A DNA stretch of 15,919 bases from JBPCRW01 sp050996405 (GCA_050996405.1 JBPCRW010000206.1:1-15919); one strand, 5' to 3'; shown: positions 6,985 to 14,864, counted from the stretch's first letter. The notes: generated from the sequence alone by a model not told the origin. Numbers and translations are program-made.

Positions 6985-8010
6985 TTACTCGACCGAAAAT
7001 TTTTGAATATCGAAAATCGAGCGGCGTTCGATTTTTCCGTCCTTCAAGATAACTGTCAGGATATTATTATTCAGCGAAAACCGAAAAACTTCGGTCATCG
7101 GATATTCAAATTTATCGCCGTTTTTCATCAGCACAATCAAACGCACGTTTTCCAGCGGACTGGCAGGCGGAATTTTAACTTCTTTGGTTGTTTCGGCTGT
7201 CACAATTTTAATTGGCTTTCGGCGAACGGTTTTTTTATTTTTGACGACTGGAGTCTTGGATTTTGCTTCTTCAGTTTTATTACCAGATTCAATTTCACCA
7301 GTTTTTTCGTTAGTTTTTTCGTTATCAGACTCGTTTTTATTTTCCGTCGCAACTTTATCCGCTGCTACTGCTTTCGGCGCAATTTCCTTTGACGATTCGG
7401 AATTTTGCGGCGATTCATCCGACGGTTTCGTTTCGGCGGTTTTTTCATCCGCGCTCTTTTCTTTTTTATCTTCGATAATCGTGCCGACCGAATTCACTTT
7501 AACCGCGCCTTCTTCGGCGGATTTTATTTCCGGCGCATCCGGTTCGCCGGTTTCCGTTCCCTTTTGATAGGCGACAAAACTTCCGGCGAATTTTATTTTG
7601 AAAGTTGCCGGATTATCGTCGGGAGTTCTGCCTTCGATTCGCAAAATCAATTTTAAGGGCTGGCGAAGATAGACGATGCGTCCGGTTTCGGTCGGCGAAG
7701 TATCCGCGTAAAGTCTGATTTTCGAGAGCGGGCGCAAACCTTCTGCCGCGAAAACATCAATGTCGCCGTTAAAATTATTTGCCGTGACGTTGATAAAAAC
7801 GTCGCCTTGCGAGCCGTTAAAAACGTAATAATATGAAGTCAGACGCGCATCGCCGACATCGCGCGCGCGAACGATTCCGTCAATTTCATTAGACGTAACA
7901 GGAGTCGGAAAATCCGCGTTGACCGACTGGGCTTTAATTGAAACGATTGCGCCGCAAAAAACGCAGAGCGTAAAGAAAATCTGTGCCAGCCGCAGCTTGT
8001 CATTCATCAT
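6985..8010 (-). CDS. Secreted hypothetical protein with a PPC-like domain and Lys/Glu-rich linker
   Basis: I do not recognise a named family for the whole protein. From the chosen ATG at 8010 (341 residues) it has a signal peptide (about 1-28, ending SIKAQ). Next comes a beta-rich domain of about 110 residues (SYYYVFNGSQGDVFINVTA, then NGDIDVFA, then LKLILRIEG) resembling the bacterial pre-peptidase C-terminal (PPC) fold. A long low-complexity linker rich in Lys, Glu, Ser and Thr follows, ending in a basic KNKKTVRRKP stretch. Last is a compact C-terminal segment (VRLIVLMKNGDKFEYPM ... TVILKDGKIERRSIFDI). PPC-like domains are usually non-catalytic binding or secretion-related modules. ATG 8007 is equally possible, and a TTG at 8112 would give a non-signal N-terminus and is disfavoured. 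The start region contains a word-like ATTACGAATGATGAATGAC segment similar in style to the nearby repeats. Confidence 0.7.
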   Translation of the reverse strand: MMNDKLRLAQIFFTLCVFCGAIVSIKAQSVNADFPTPVTSNEIDGIVRARDVGDARLTSYYYVFNGSQGDVFINVTANNFNGDIDVFAAEGLRPLSKIRLYADTSPTETGRIVYLRQPLKLILRIEGRTPDDNPATFKIKFAGSFVAYQKGTETGEPDAPEIKSAEEGAVKVNSVGTIIEDKKEKSADEKTAETKPSDESPQNSESSKEIAPKAVAADKVATENKNESDNEKTNEKTGEIESGNKTEEAKSKTPVVKNKKTVRRKPIKIVTAETTKEVKIPPASPLENVRLIVLMKNGDKFEYPMTEVFRFSLNNNILTVILKDGKIERRSIFDIQKFSVE

Positions 8011-8162
8011 TCGTAATTCCCAACTTTCCATTTCAAACCAATTCTTTTCGCAGGTGAAATCAACCGGAAAAATTCTTTTTGTCACGCGGTCGCGCTCTGA
8101 AATTTTGTGCAACCGTCAGCCGATTTTAACACAAGACCGCGTTTTGAAAACATTGACGTTTT

Positions 8163-8209
8163 GATTCGTCCGCCGCCAACAAAAAACGGCGGACGAATCC
8201 ACCGTTTTT
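8163..8209. terminator. Hairpin pair between the S41-like gene and the secreted hypothetical gene
   Basis: GATTCGTCCGCCG (8163-8175) pairs perfectly with CGGCGGACGAATC (8187-8199) over an 11-base A-rich loop. A second hairpin, AAAAACGG (8182-8189) with CCGTTTTT (8202-8209), overlaps it and cannot form at the same time. On the minus strand the second one is followed by a T run, the form expected of a terminator for the S41-like gene that ends at 8231. Confidence 0.6.
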
Positions 8210-8230
8210 ATATTTCAAATAATTGAAACT

Positions 8231-9517
8231 TTATGCCGCTTTCTGCATAACCTGCGTCTGCAAAATTTCTAGAGCCTTTTTCAACTGCAAATCTTCCTGC
8301 TGAACCGGCTTCGGAACAGGTGTCGGCGCGGGAGTCGGCGTTGCCTGCGGATTCGTCTGTTGATTTTCATCCGACTGGTCTTCGACATCCTGCGGGTCGA
8401 GCGGTTCGGGTTTTTCCGGCTGCTTGACTTCGACCGAAGGCTTCACGCCCGAATCGGCGCGTTCGTCCTGCAAAAATGTTTTGCCGTCAGCCGCTGCCCA
8501 TTTCGCGGTCGTCAAAAGAAGCCCGTCGCCGCCGCGCAAAGTAAATAACTGCTGGTCAGTTCCCGCGCCGAAACTTTTTTCGCCGACGACTTCGCCGCGC
8601 TGTCTATCCAAAAATGCCGAAGCGACAACTTCCGCCGCGCCCGAAGTTCCGAAATCAATCAACGCGACAACTTTTCCGTCAAAAACGAATTTGGACGGGT
8701 CAGCCGCGTAAGTTTTCGTGACTTTGTTGTCGCGCCCGATGACTTCCGCCAGATTGCCGTCTTTAATAAACAGATTGGCGACGTTCACGCCTTCCTGCAA
8801 ATTGCCCGCAGACACGCCGCGCAAATCAAGCACGATTTTCTGCACGCCTTGTTTCGCCAAATTTTGAACCTGAGTTTTAACGTCGTTCGATTCGCCGTCT
8901 TCCAAACTATAAACTTTTATGACCCCGATTTTGCCCGTTTCGATGCGGGATTCGGCTTCGGGAATTTTGTATGCGCCGCGCGTAATCGTCAGCGTTTGCG
9001 GCTTCGCGCCCGCTCGCAGAACTCTTAAATTTATCGTCGAACCGGCTTCGCCGAGCATCAATCGTTTCGCGTCGTAGAGCGAAATATCGCGCGTCGCTTT
9101 CGTTCCGATATATTCGATGTAGTCTCCGGCTTTTAATCCGGCTTTGTCCGCCGGTGAACCTTTGATGACGGAAATTACATAAAGATACGACACCTGCGAA
9201 AATTCCGCGCCGATGCCGACCAAAGTATTTTGATTTTTATTCTCGAAATCCTTAACCTGTTCAGCCGTCAGATATGACGAATAAGGGTCAAGCCCGTTTG
9301 CCAGCCCGCGCAAAGCACCGGCGCGAACTTTTTCCAGGTTCGGTTCGTCCACATAATCGTTTTGAATATGCTGCAAAACGCTTTCAAAAATACGCATTTG
9401 CGCGCCCGCATCATTTACAGACTGTTGCGCGCGCGTCGCCATAAAACCGCCGATGACCGCGTAAAGCGCAATTGCCGCCGAAGCCATTGCTACAATAAAT
9501 TTATTTCTGTATGACAT
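8231..9517 (-). CDS. S41/CtpA-like periplasmic protein, catalytic residues missing (pseudo-peptidase)
   Basis: A 428-residue protein with the layout of carboxy-terminal processing proteases: N-terminal signal/anchor (7-28), helical lead-in with LDPYSSYLTAEQ (76-87), PDZ domain (about 97-170), S41 core (about 185-365), and a Pro/Gln-rich tail. In active members the core has a Ser in (G)SASASE and, 25 residues later, a Lys in FGKG. Here these read GTSGAAE and FGAG: G293 replaces Ser and A318 replaces Lys, at the exact 25-residue spacing, with Glu296 kept. The DLRGNPGG loop is also changed (DLRGVSAG, 231-238). It should fold but not cleave, perhaps acting as a binding or adaptor protein. The ATG at 9517 is chosen because AGAGG sits 7 bases before it; a longer in-frame start at 9592 lies in an inverted repeat. 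It is divergent from ruvX. Confidence 0.88.
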   Translation of the reverse strand: MSYRNKFIVAMASAAIALYAVIGGFMATRAQQSVNDAGAQMRIFESVLQHIQNDYVDEPNLEKVRAGALRGLANGLDPYSSYLTAEQVKDFENKNQNTLVGIGAEFSQVSYLYVISVIKGSPADKAGLKAGDYIEYIGTKATRDISLYDAKRLMLGEAGSTINLRVLRAGAKPQTLTITRGAYKIPEAESRIETGKIGVIKVYSLEDGESNDVKTQVQNLAKQGVQKIVLDLRGVSAGNLQEGVNVANLFIKDGNLAEVIGRDNKVTKTYAADPSKFVFDGKVVALIDFGTSGAAEVVASAFLDRQRGEVVGEKSFGAGTDQQLFTLRGGDGLLLTTAKWAAADGKTFLQDERADSGVKPSVEVKQPEKPEPLDPQDVEDQSDENQQTNPQATPTPAPTPVPKPVQQEDLQLKKALEILQTQVMQKAA

Positions 9518-9532
9518 TAAAAAACCTCTGTT

Positions 9533-9615
9533 CAATTGAAAATGGAAAACGGAAAGCGGAAAATGCTTGTCGGACAAATTTTTATTTTCCAATTTGCATT
9601 ATCCATTTTACATTG
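9533..9615. repeat. Imperfect inverted repeat between the S41-like gene and ruvX
   Basis: Arms 9533-9563 and 9585-9615 agree in about 24 of 31 positions (CAATTGAAAATGGAAAAC on the left against the complement of CATTATCCATTTTACATTG on the right). The arms are made of GGAAAA/TTTTCC words. One arm ends 15 bases before the S41-like start codon and the other 5 bases before the ruvX GTG. It opens both flanking frames and so creates false upstream start codons. Confidence 0.6.
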
Positions 9616-9620
9616 TCGCC

Positions 9621-10124
9621 GTGCAAGATAAACAAACTCTTAATTCTACGGATATTTCCGATTTTAGTTTCTTACCCGAAGCGGGACGCATTCTTGCTCT
9701 CGATTTAGGCACAAAGCGCGTCGGCGTTGCCGTCTGCGACGAATTACAAATTATCGTTCGACCGCTTGAAAACGTTCCGCGCCGCAGTTGGAAAGAACTC
9801 TTGCAAAAAATCTCCGCGTTAATCACCGAATTTGATGCGGTCGCCTTAGTTTTAGGTTTGCCGTATAACTTTGACGGCAGCGAAAGTGAAATGTCGCGGG
9901 AAGCGCGTCGCCTGCACAGAAATTTTTCGCTGTCGCTCGTCATTCCCGTTTTTTTGCAGGACGAACGCGCAACCTCGTTTGAAGCGCGCGGAAAACTCTG
10001 GAAGGAAGGCGCGAATTTTAAGGAAACGCGCAAAAAAGTTGACGGCGAAGCGGCGGCGATTATTCTCGACGACTTTCTTCAATTCAAGAGAGAAACAGTC
10101 CGCCGAAAAAGGAAAAGCAAATAA
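9621..10124 (+). CDS. ruvX: RuvX/YqgF family nuclease (putative pre-16S rRNA nuclease)
   Basis: From GTG 9621 this gives 167 residues with an RNase H-like fold. The signature blocks are present in order: ILALDLGTKRVGVAVCDE with catalytic Asp28, VALVLGLPYNFDGSES (the usual VGLPxNxDGSES), VFLQDERATSFEA with the second acidic site, and VDGEAAAIIL, the final Asp-containing block. In E. coli YqgF trims the 5' end of 16S rRNA; a Holliday-junction role has also been proposed. About 20 residues precede the first strand, longer than usual. The GTG is preferred because an in-frame ATG at 9567 and the codons up to 9615 lie in the inverted repeat. The gene is convergent with the aldehyde dehydrogenase, with 34 bases between the stops and no clear terminator there. 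Confidence 0.9.
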   Translation: MQDKQTLNSTDISDFSFLPEAGRILALDLGTKRVGVAVCDELQIIVRPLENVPRRSWKELLQKISALITEFDAVALVLGLPYNFDGSESEMSREARRLHRNFSLSLVIPVFLQDERATSFEARGKLWKEGANFKETRKKVDGEAAAIILDDFLQFKRETVRRKRKSK

Positions 10125-10158
10125 CAAAAATACTATCAATCGCCCTGCGCTGAAGTCG

Positions 10159-11577
10159 CTAAGAATTTAACACAACAAGGCGAATTTCGCTCATTTCTTC
10201 CATCGCGTAGCGCACGCCTTCGCGCCCGAAGCCGGAATCTTTTACGCCGCCGTAGGGCATATTGTCAACGCGAAAAGTCGGCACATCGTTGATTATCACG
10301 CCGCCCGTTTCGAGATTGTCGGCGGCGTATTGCGCGTTGCGTAAATCGTTCGTAAAAACGCCCGCCTGCAAACCGTATTTTGTCTGATTTGCCGCGTCAA
10401 CCGCTTCCTTGAAATCGGAAAATTTTTCGACCGCCGCGACCGGCGCGAAAACTTCTTCCGACACGACGCGCATTTCCGCGTTGGTTTTTGTGACGAGGGT
10501 CGCGTCGAGCATTGCGTCCATCCGATTATTCCCGCAGAGAATTTCCGCGCCATTATTTGCGGCTTCCCGCACCCAATTCTGCGCTTTTTTCGCCGTGTCT
10601 TCGGTTATCATCGCGGAAAGTTCGGTCGCTTCGTCCAAAGGATTTCCCTTCTTCAGATTTTTCGCGCGTTCGATAAATTTATTTGTCCATTCGTCAAAGA
10701 TTTTTTCGTGAATAAAAACGCGCTGAACTGAAATGCAAACCTGTCCGGCGTAAGCGAACGCGCCCATCGTTGTTCTTTCCAGCGAACGCTCGAAATCCGC
10801 CGATTCGTCAACAATGACGGGCGCGTTTCCGCCCAATTCGAGCGTCACCATTTTTTTATTCGCCTTCGATTTGATATGCCAGCCGACTTCCGCGCTGCCC
10901 GTAAAGGAAATCATTTTGACGCGCTCGTCCGCGTAAACCGAATCGATATATTTCGTGTCCATCGGCACGATTTGCAACGCGCTTTTCGGAAAACCTGATT
11001 CGAGAAAAACTTCGCCCAAAAGCAAAGCGGTCAAAGGCGTTCGCAGGCTCGGTTTAATAATTATGGAATTTCCCGAAGCGAGCGCGGGCGCGACTTTGTG
11101 ACCGACTAAATTTAGCGGAAAATTAAACGGCGTGATGCCGTAAATCACGCCGCGCGGAATGCGTTTTGTATAGGCGGTTTTGCCTTTTCCCGTCGCAATC
11201 GTGTCAATTGGAATAACTTCGCCCGCAAATCTTTCGGCTTCGCCCGCTGCCCAATTAAAGGTTGCGATTCCTCTTTCAACTTCTCCAAATGCGGCTTTTA
11301 TCGGCTTGGCGGCTTCGGCTGCAATCGTTTCGGCAAATTCCCGTTTGCGTCTTTCGATGCCGCCCGCGATTTTCCGCAAACTTTTGGCGATTTCAAATCG
11401 CGGCAAATTTCGCATTTTTTTGGAAGCCGTTTCCGCCGCCGCGACCGCATTTTCTAATTCGTTTTCGTTCGCCGAAAAAACTTCCGCGATTCGCTTCCCC
11501 GTAAATGGATTGTTGACCGCAAAACTCTCGCTCGCTTCGCGCCACGCGCCGTCAATCAAAATCTTTTTCGTCTGCAT
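10159..11577 (-). CDS. NAD(P)-dependent aldehyde dehydrogenase
   Basis: A complete 472-residue ALDH-superfamily enzyme that oxidises an aldehyde to the acid in the cytoplasm. The catalytic Cys281 is in AYAGQVCISVQRV, and the general-base Glu247 is in VTLELGGNAP, with the normal 34-residue spacing. The Rossmann nucleotide loop is in SFTGSAEVGWHI, and the substrate/oxyanion Asn is in GITPFNFPLNL. The closing block MPYGGVKDSGFGREG is typical. The GQVCISVQR form is seen in lactaldehyde, succinate-semialdehyde and glyceraldehyde-3-phosphate (non-phosphorylating) type subfamilies, so the substrate cannot be fixed from sequence alone. No catabolic partner gene is nearby. A GGAG lies 11 bases before the ATG. 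On the minus strand TTGCTT-17-TAACTT (about 11608-11636) is a possible promoter. Confidence 0.92.
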   Translation of the reverse strand: MQTKKILIDGAWREASESFAVNNPFTGKRIAEVFSANENELENAVAAAETASKKMRNLPRFEIAKSLRKIAGGIERRKREFAETIAAEAAKPIKAAFGEVERGIATFNWAAGEAERFAGEVIPIDTIATGKGKTAYTKRIPRGVIYGITPFNFPLNLVGHKVAPALASGNSIIIKPSLRTPLTALLLGEVFLESGFPKSALQIVPMDTKYIDSVYADERVKMISFTGSAEVGWHIKSKANKKMVTLELGGNAPVIVDESADFERSLERTTMGAFAYAGQVCISVQRVFIHEKIFDEWTNKFIERAKNLKKGNPLDEATELSAMITEDTAKKAQNWVREAANNGAEILCGNNRMDAMLDATLVTKTNAEMRVVSEEVFAPVAAVEKFSDFKEAVDAANQTKYGLQAGVFTNDLRNAQYAADNLETGGVIINDVPTFRVDNMPYGGVKDSGFGREGVRYAMEEMSEIRLVVLNS

Positions 11578-11665
11578 AAAATTTACCGCTCCATTTCGTT
11601 GCTTTCCGCTCTTACCTAAGTTAAACTTTCAGAACTTTTGAAGCAAATTTTTACGATAAAGAATT

Positions 11666-12118
11666 ATGAAGATTTTTAAATTCGGTTTGATTTTAACTTT
11701 GCTCGCACTGTTTATTTTTGCCTGTTCACAAAACGCGACAACGGGCAACAATTCTAATGCAGCCGCGACCAACGAAACGGTTATCGTCAGTAATTCATCG
11801 GCGGTTTCCAATAATCCGGCAAACAACCAGCCTGCGACGGACGAACTGGCATCCGCCACAAAAATTTACTCGGAAACCTGCGTCAAATGTCATAAAGAAG
11901 ACGGCAAAGGCGGCGAAAGCATTGTCGATGGCAAAAAAATCAAAGCTCCCGATTTCACTTCCGAACATCACAAAAATGACAAGGATTCCGACTGGATTGA
12001 CACGATTGAAAACGGCGCAAAGGAAGACGGAATGCCCGCTTTCAAAGGCAAAATCAGCGACGACGATATAAAAAATCTGGTGAAATACATCCGCAAAAAT
12101 TTTCAGGGCAAGCAGTAA
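11666..12118 (+). CDS. Lipoprotein class I cytochrome c
   Basis: A 150-residue exported monoheme cytochrome. The N-terminus is a lipoprotein signal peptide (MKIFKFGLILTLLALFIFAC) with the lipid-carrying Cys at residue 20. An Asn/Ala/Thr-rich flexible tether (21-60) follows, then the heme domain: CVKCH at 72-76 (covalent heme, His76 as one ligand) and DGMPAF with Met123 as the likely second ligand, then a last helix DDDIKNLVKYIRKNF packing on the first. The size fits a small electron carrier held at the membrane, feeding or draining the oxidase. Its heme would be attached by the ResB/ResC system encoded in the same window. The gene is divergent from the aldehyde dehydrogenase. A TACGAT box ends only 8 bases before the ATG, so the leader may be very short. 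Confidence 0.93.
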   Translation: MKIFKFGLILTLLALFIFACSQNATTGNNSNAAATNETVIVSNSSAVSNNPANNQPATDELASATKIYSETCVKCHKEDGKGGESIVDGKKIKAPDFTSEHHKNDKDSDWIDTIENGAKEDGMPAFKGKISDDDIKNLVKYIRKNFQGKQ

Positions 12119-12119
12119 G

Positions 12120-12240
12120 AATGCAAAATTCAAAACGGAAAACGCAGAATCAAAATTGAGAGCGGCGGCTATTATCCGTAAATGTTTTATGGTAATTTAT
12201 TTTTGTTGGATTTTGCGTTTCGCGCTTTGAATTTTGTATT
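12120..12240. repeat. Imperfect inverted repeat between the cytochrome c gene and tRNA-Arg
   Basis: Arms 12120-12151 and 12209-12240 share long matches (AATGCAAAATTCAAAACG against the complement of CGCGCTTTGAATTTTGTATT, and AAACGC with GCGTTT). They flank a 57-base spacer. The left arm starts 2 bases after the cytochrome stop and the right arm ends 6 bases before the tRNA. Same style as the other boundary repeats, with GGAAAACGC-type words. Confidence 0.6.
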
Positions 12241-12246
12241 TATTTC

Positions 12247-12323
12247 GCACCCGTAGCTCAATCGGATAGAGTATTTGGCTTCGAACCAAAGGGTTGCAAG
12301 TTCGAGTCTTGCCGGGTGTACCA
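12247..12323 (+). tRNA. tRNA-Arg (anticodon UCG)
   Basis: The 77-base cloverleaf is complete: acceptor GCACCCG with CGGGTGT, D arm GCTC/GAGT, anticodon stem TTTGG/CCAAA closing the loop CTTCGAA (anticodon TCG, reads CGA), T arm GCAAG/CTTGC with loop TTCGAGT, discriminator A, and an encoded CCA end. The first acceptor pair is G1-U72, a wobble pair. A strong terminator follows 7 bases later. Confidence 0.95.
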
Positions 12324-12330
12324 AAAATTT

Positions 12331-12363
12331 AAAAGAGCGTGTCATAAACAGACACGCTCTTTT
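12331..12363. terminator. Bidirectional intrinsic terminator after tRNA-Arg
   Basis: A perfect 13-bp stem, AAAAGAGCGTGTC (12331-12343) with GACACGCTCTTTT (12351-12363), and a 7-base loop. It has A/T tracts on both sides, so it can end the tRNA transcript on the plus strand and the HExxH/TPR gene (stop at 12383) on the minus strand. Confidence 0.92.
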
Positions 12364-12382
12364 ATTTTGATTCTTTCGAGAT

Positions 12383-14794
12383 TTAATTTTCCAGCTTGAA
12401 ATCTTTGGGCATAAATTCCAGCGCGACAATCTCGCCGTCGGTTTTTGCGTTCGCGTCAGAGTTTGGTTTGTAGGTAAAAACTACCGGAACGTCCACCTGT
12501 TTCATCGCGCATCCGAACTGCGACTGCTGAATTTTCCGCGTGTAGGCGCGAATCTGCAAGCCCGCCGGAGAACTAGCCGAAAGTTTTAAAACCTGCGTTT
12601 CGGTTTTGAAAAAGAACGTCATTCCTTTGTTGTCGCATTCCACTTTTTCGATAAAACCCTGCTCGCGTTTTTCTCCCGCCTGCGGCTGCCGCATCGAATT
12701 TTTCAAAGCCTGCGACATTATCGCCGCTTGATTCGGCGGCGTTGAAGCGGTCGAATTATCGCTTTCAGTTGTTCCCGCAATCGCGCGGCTTTTGCTCGTG
12801 TCAACGAATCTGAAATCGTTCGGCACAAAATCGATTGCCGCGAGTTTTCCTCTGATTCCAGATTTAGAATTGGCGGATTCTTTAAAAGTCAGCACCGCGT
12901 TGAAATTGGCGAGATTCGCGGCGCATCCGATCTGCGCGGTTTCGCTTTCTTTGGAAAAAGTGACCAGAGATAAACTTTCAAAATCCTTGCTCGACAGCAA
13001 AATCGTTTCGCTATCGGTTTTGACCGCGAAAGTTATTTTGCCGCTCGCACAGACGACTTTTGTAATATGCCCGACGACTTGTTTTTCGCCCGCTTCCGGT
13101 TTCCGAACAGCTTGATTGAGAGAAATCATTCTTTCTTCCGCTTCAATTTTGGCGAGTTCTTCGGGCGTGGGCGGTTTTTCTTCAACGTTCGCGCTCTGCC
13201 GGACTAATCTCGGCTGCTGCCCGCCGTTGTTTTTCGCGGCTTCTTCATATTGTTTGCGCGAAGCCTCGAATTGCGCGCGGCTCTGATGGTAATTTTCGAT
13301 GTTCGTCTTCAAACTTTCCGCGCGCGATTTTATTTGCGGCTCGTCGGAGGTTTCCGCGATTTTTTCGGCAATCTTTTCTGCCTCGTCAAATTTTTCCTGA
13401 CGCATATAAATCTCTGCAATTCGCAGCGCGAACTGCTGGTTGCCGGGTTCTATCGCCAACGCTTTGCGAAGCATCTGCAACGCTTCGTCGAGATTTTCGC
13501 CGTTGACCAAACCGACGAACGCCAGCAAATCGTAGCTCGGCGCGAACGTCGGATTTAAGGCGATGGATTTTTTCAGCGCGTCGCGCATTTTGGCGGTTGT
13601 TTCGGGCGAAAATTTGGAAACAAAACCGCCCGCGTTTTCGCCGTCGCCGCGACTTAAAGCGTAGGCGTAATAGTAAAGCGCGACCGCGTTTGTCGCATTG
13701 CCGGAGACGGCTTTTTCCAGATAGTTTTTGGCTTCGTCGTATTTTGCCTGCCGAAATTTAACCATTCCGAGAGTGGCGTAAGCCGCGCTTTGTTTATCGT
13801 TTAAAGCAACTGATTTTTGCAGAAACGGTTCGGCATCGTCCATGCGGCGAATGTGATAAAGCAAATCTCCGAGATATGCGTCCGCCTCTGATTCGGAAAC
13901 CGGCATAGTTTTCATTTCATCATCGAAAACGAGTTTGGTTTTTAAAGGTATATAAATATATTTGTAGCTGCTTTGCGCGACATAATTTTTCAGTTGTTTT
14001 TCCATCTGCGCGTAGGTCATCTGAAACGAATCCTGAAAGGCTTTTTCAGGCGGCGCGGCGTTCATTAAAAGCTGAAGAAATTTCCCCAATTCATCGCTTT
14101 TTCCGTTCTGCATAAAATAATGAATCAAAGCCCAGGATTCGGCATAAAAAATACTGCGCGAGTGATTTCCCTGCTCGTGAAGCTGATAATTGCTGACATT
14201 AAAAAGCGTTTCAAGCGGCAGAAGTTTTGTGCCGGTTAATAAATCTATATGGTTTTGCTTGAAAATTCCGAGTTCGACTTTTTGATTATTCTCGATCGCA
14301 AAGGTTGAATAATACTCGGCTAAACCTTCGTTAAACCAAGGCGGAACGTTGGATTTGCCGATATTTGTGTTGACCAGAAAATGCACGTATTCGTGAAAGA
14401 TAACTTCAAAAGTTCGCGCGTCTTCGCCTTCGGTCGAGAGCGTGATGTAATTGACATCGTCGCCGGGCTGAAAATATCCGGCGAGAAAATCGTCAATTTT
14501 GCCGTCCGCCCGTTTCGGCTTAAAAGGTTTGTAAGCCGAGTTGCTTTTGAAAACGACGACATTTGTCTGAATTGCCGAATTAAATTTTATTCCGGCGAAA
14601 ATCTGCCCGAACACTTCCCGAAACTGTTCGAGTTTTGTCGCCACGCCGCGAATATCTTTTTCCGAAGCATCTCCGATAAGATTGAAATTTTTCGACTGCA
14701 CGCGAATCCATTCGTCTTTGGCGAGCGCGGAAACCGGATGGAAAATAAAGATACTCAGGACGAAAAACAAAGCAAGACGTTGATATATTTTCAT
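12383..14794 (-). CDS. Secreted HExxH (gluzincin-like) peptidase with TPRs and a duplicated C-terminal domain
   Basis: An 803-residue exported protein. Order: signal peptide (about 1-24, ending SALA), then a metallopeptidase-like domain with HEYVH at 134-138 and a downstream NEGLAEYYS Glu, the zinc-ligand layout of MA-clan gluzincins (DUF1570/peptidase-MA-like). TPR units follow (about 300-480, e.g. DAEPFLQKSVALNDKQSAAYATLG and the KYDEAKNYLEKAV unit), then a charged Gln/Glu/Lys coil, then two copies of a 102-residue domain (13105-12800 and 12691-12386). The substrate is unknown. ATG 14794 is chosen because it directly precedes the signal peptide and lies downstream of a good promoter; an in-frame TTG at 14833 would be upstream of the likely transcription start. 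No Shine-Dalgarno sequence is obvious. It is convergent with tRNA-Arg. Confidence 0.82.
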   Translation of the reverse strand: MKIYQRLALFFVLSIFIFHPVSALAKDEWIRVQSKNFNLIGDASEKDIRGVATKLEQFREVFGQIFAGIKFNSAIQTNVVVFKSNSAYKPFKPKRADGKIDDFLAGYFQPGDDVNYITLSTEGEDARTFEVIFHEYVHFLVNTNIGKSNVPPWFNEGLAEYYSTFAIENNQKVELGIFKQNHIDLLTGTKLLPLETLFNVSNYQLHEQGNHSRSIFYAESWALIHYFMQNGKSDELGKFLQLLMNAAPPEKAFQDSFQMTYAQMEKQLKNYVAQSSYKYIYIPLKTKLVFDDEMKTMPVSESEADAYLGDLLYHIRRMDDAEPFLQKSVALNDKQSAAYATLGMVKFRQAKYDEAKNYLEKAVSGNATNAVALYYYAYALSRGDGENAGGFVSKFSPETTAKMRDALKKSIALNPTFAPSYDLLAFVGLVNGENLDEALQMLRKALAIEPGNQQFALRIAEIYMRQEKFDEAEKIAEKIAETSDEPQIKSRAESLKTNIENYHQSRAQFEASRKQYEEAAKNNGGQQPRLVRQSANVEEKPPTPEELAKIEAEERMISLNQAVRKPEAGEKQVVGHITKVVCASGKITFAVKTDSETILLSSKDFESLSLVTFSKESETAQIGCAANLANFNAVLTFKESANSKSGIRGKLAAIDFVPNDFRFVDTSKSRAIAGTTESDNSTASTPPNQAAIMSQALKNSMRQPQAGEKREQGFIEKVECDNKGMTFFFKTETQVLKLSASSPAGLQIRAYTRKIQQSQFGCAMKQVDVPVVFTYKPNSDANAKTDGEIVALEFMPKDFKLEN

Positions 14795-14835
14795 ATTTTT
14801 ATGGTAAGAGCCTCGGAATTGAAATTTGCACAATT

Positions 14836-14864
14836 TTAGTAACAGTTATTTTGCCGCTTGTCAA
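14836..14864 (-). promoter_or_regulatory. Promoter of the HExxH/TPR gene
   Basis: On the minus strand a perfect -35 box TTGACA (14864-14859) is followed after 17 bases by TACTAA (14841-14836), partly matching the -10 consensus. Initiation near 14829 gives a leader of about 35 bases to the ATG at 14794 and argues against the TTG at 14833. Confidence 0.55.

Noticed and set aside
10125..10158. Terminator between the convergent ruvX and aldehyde dehydrogenase genes
   Set aside because: No stem with a T run was found in the 34-base gap; the two genes may end by convergent or rho-dependent termination.
12187..12429. Minus-strand reading frame across tRNA-Arg
   Set aside because: It is the antisense of the tRNA and terminator; its ARLELATLWFEA-type peptide is a common tRNA-shadow artefact.
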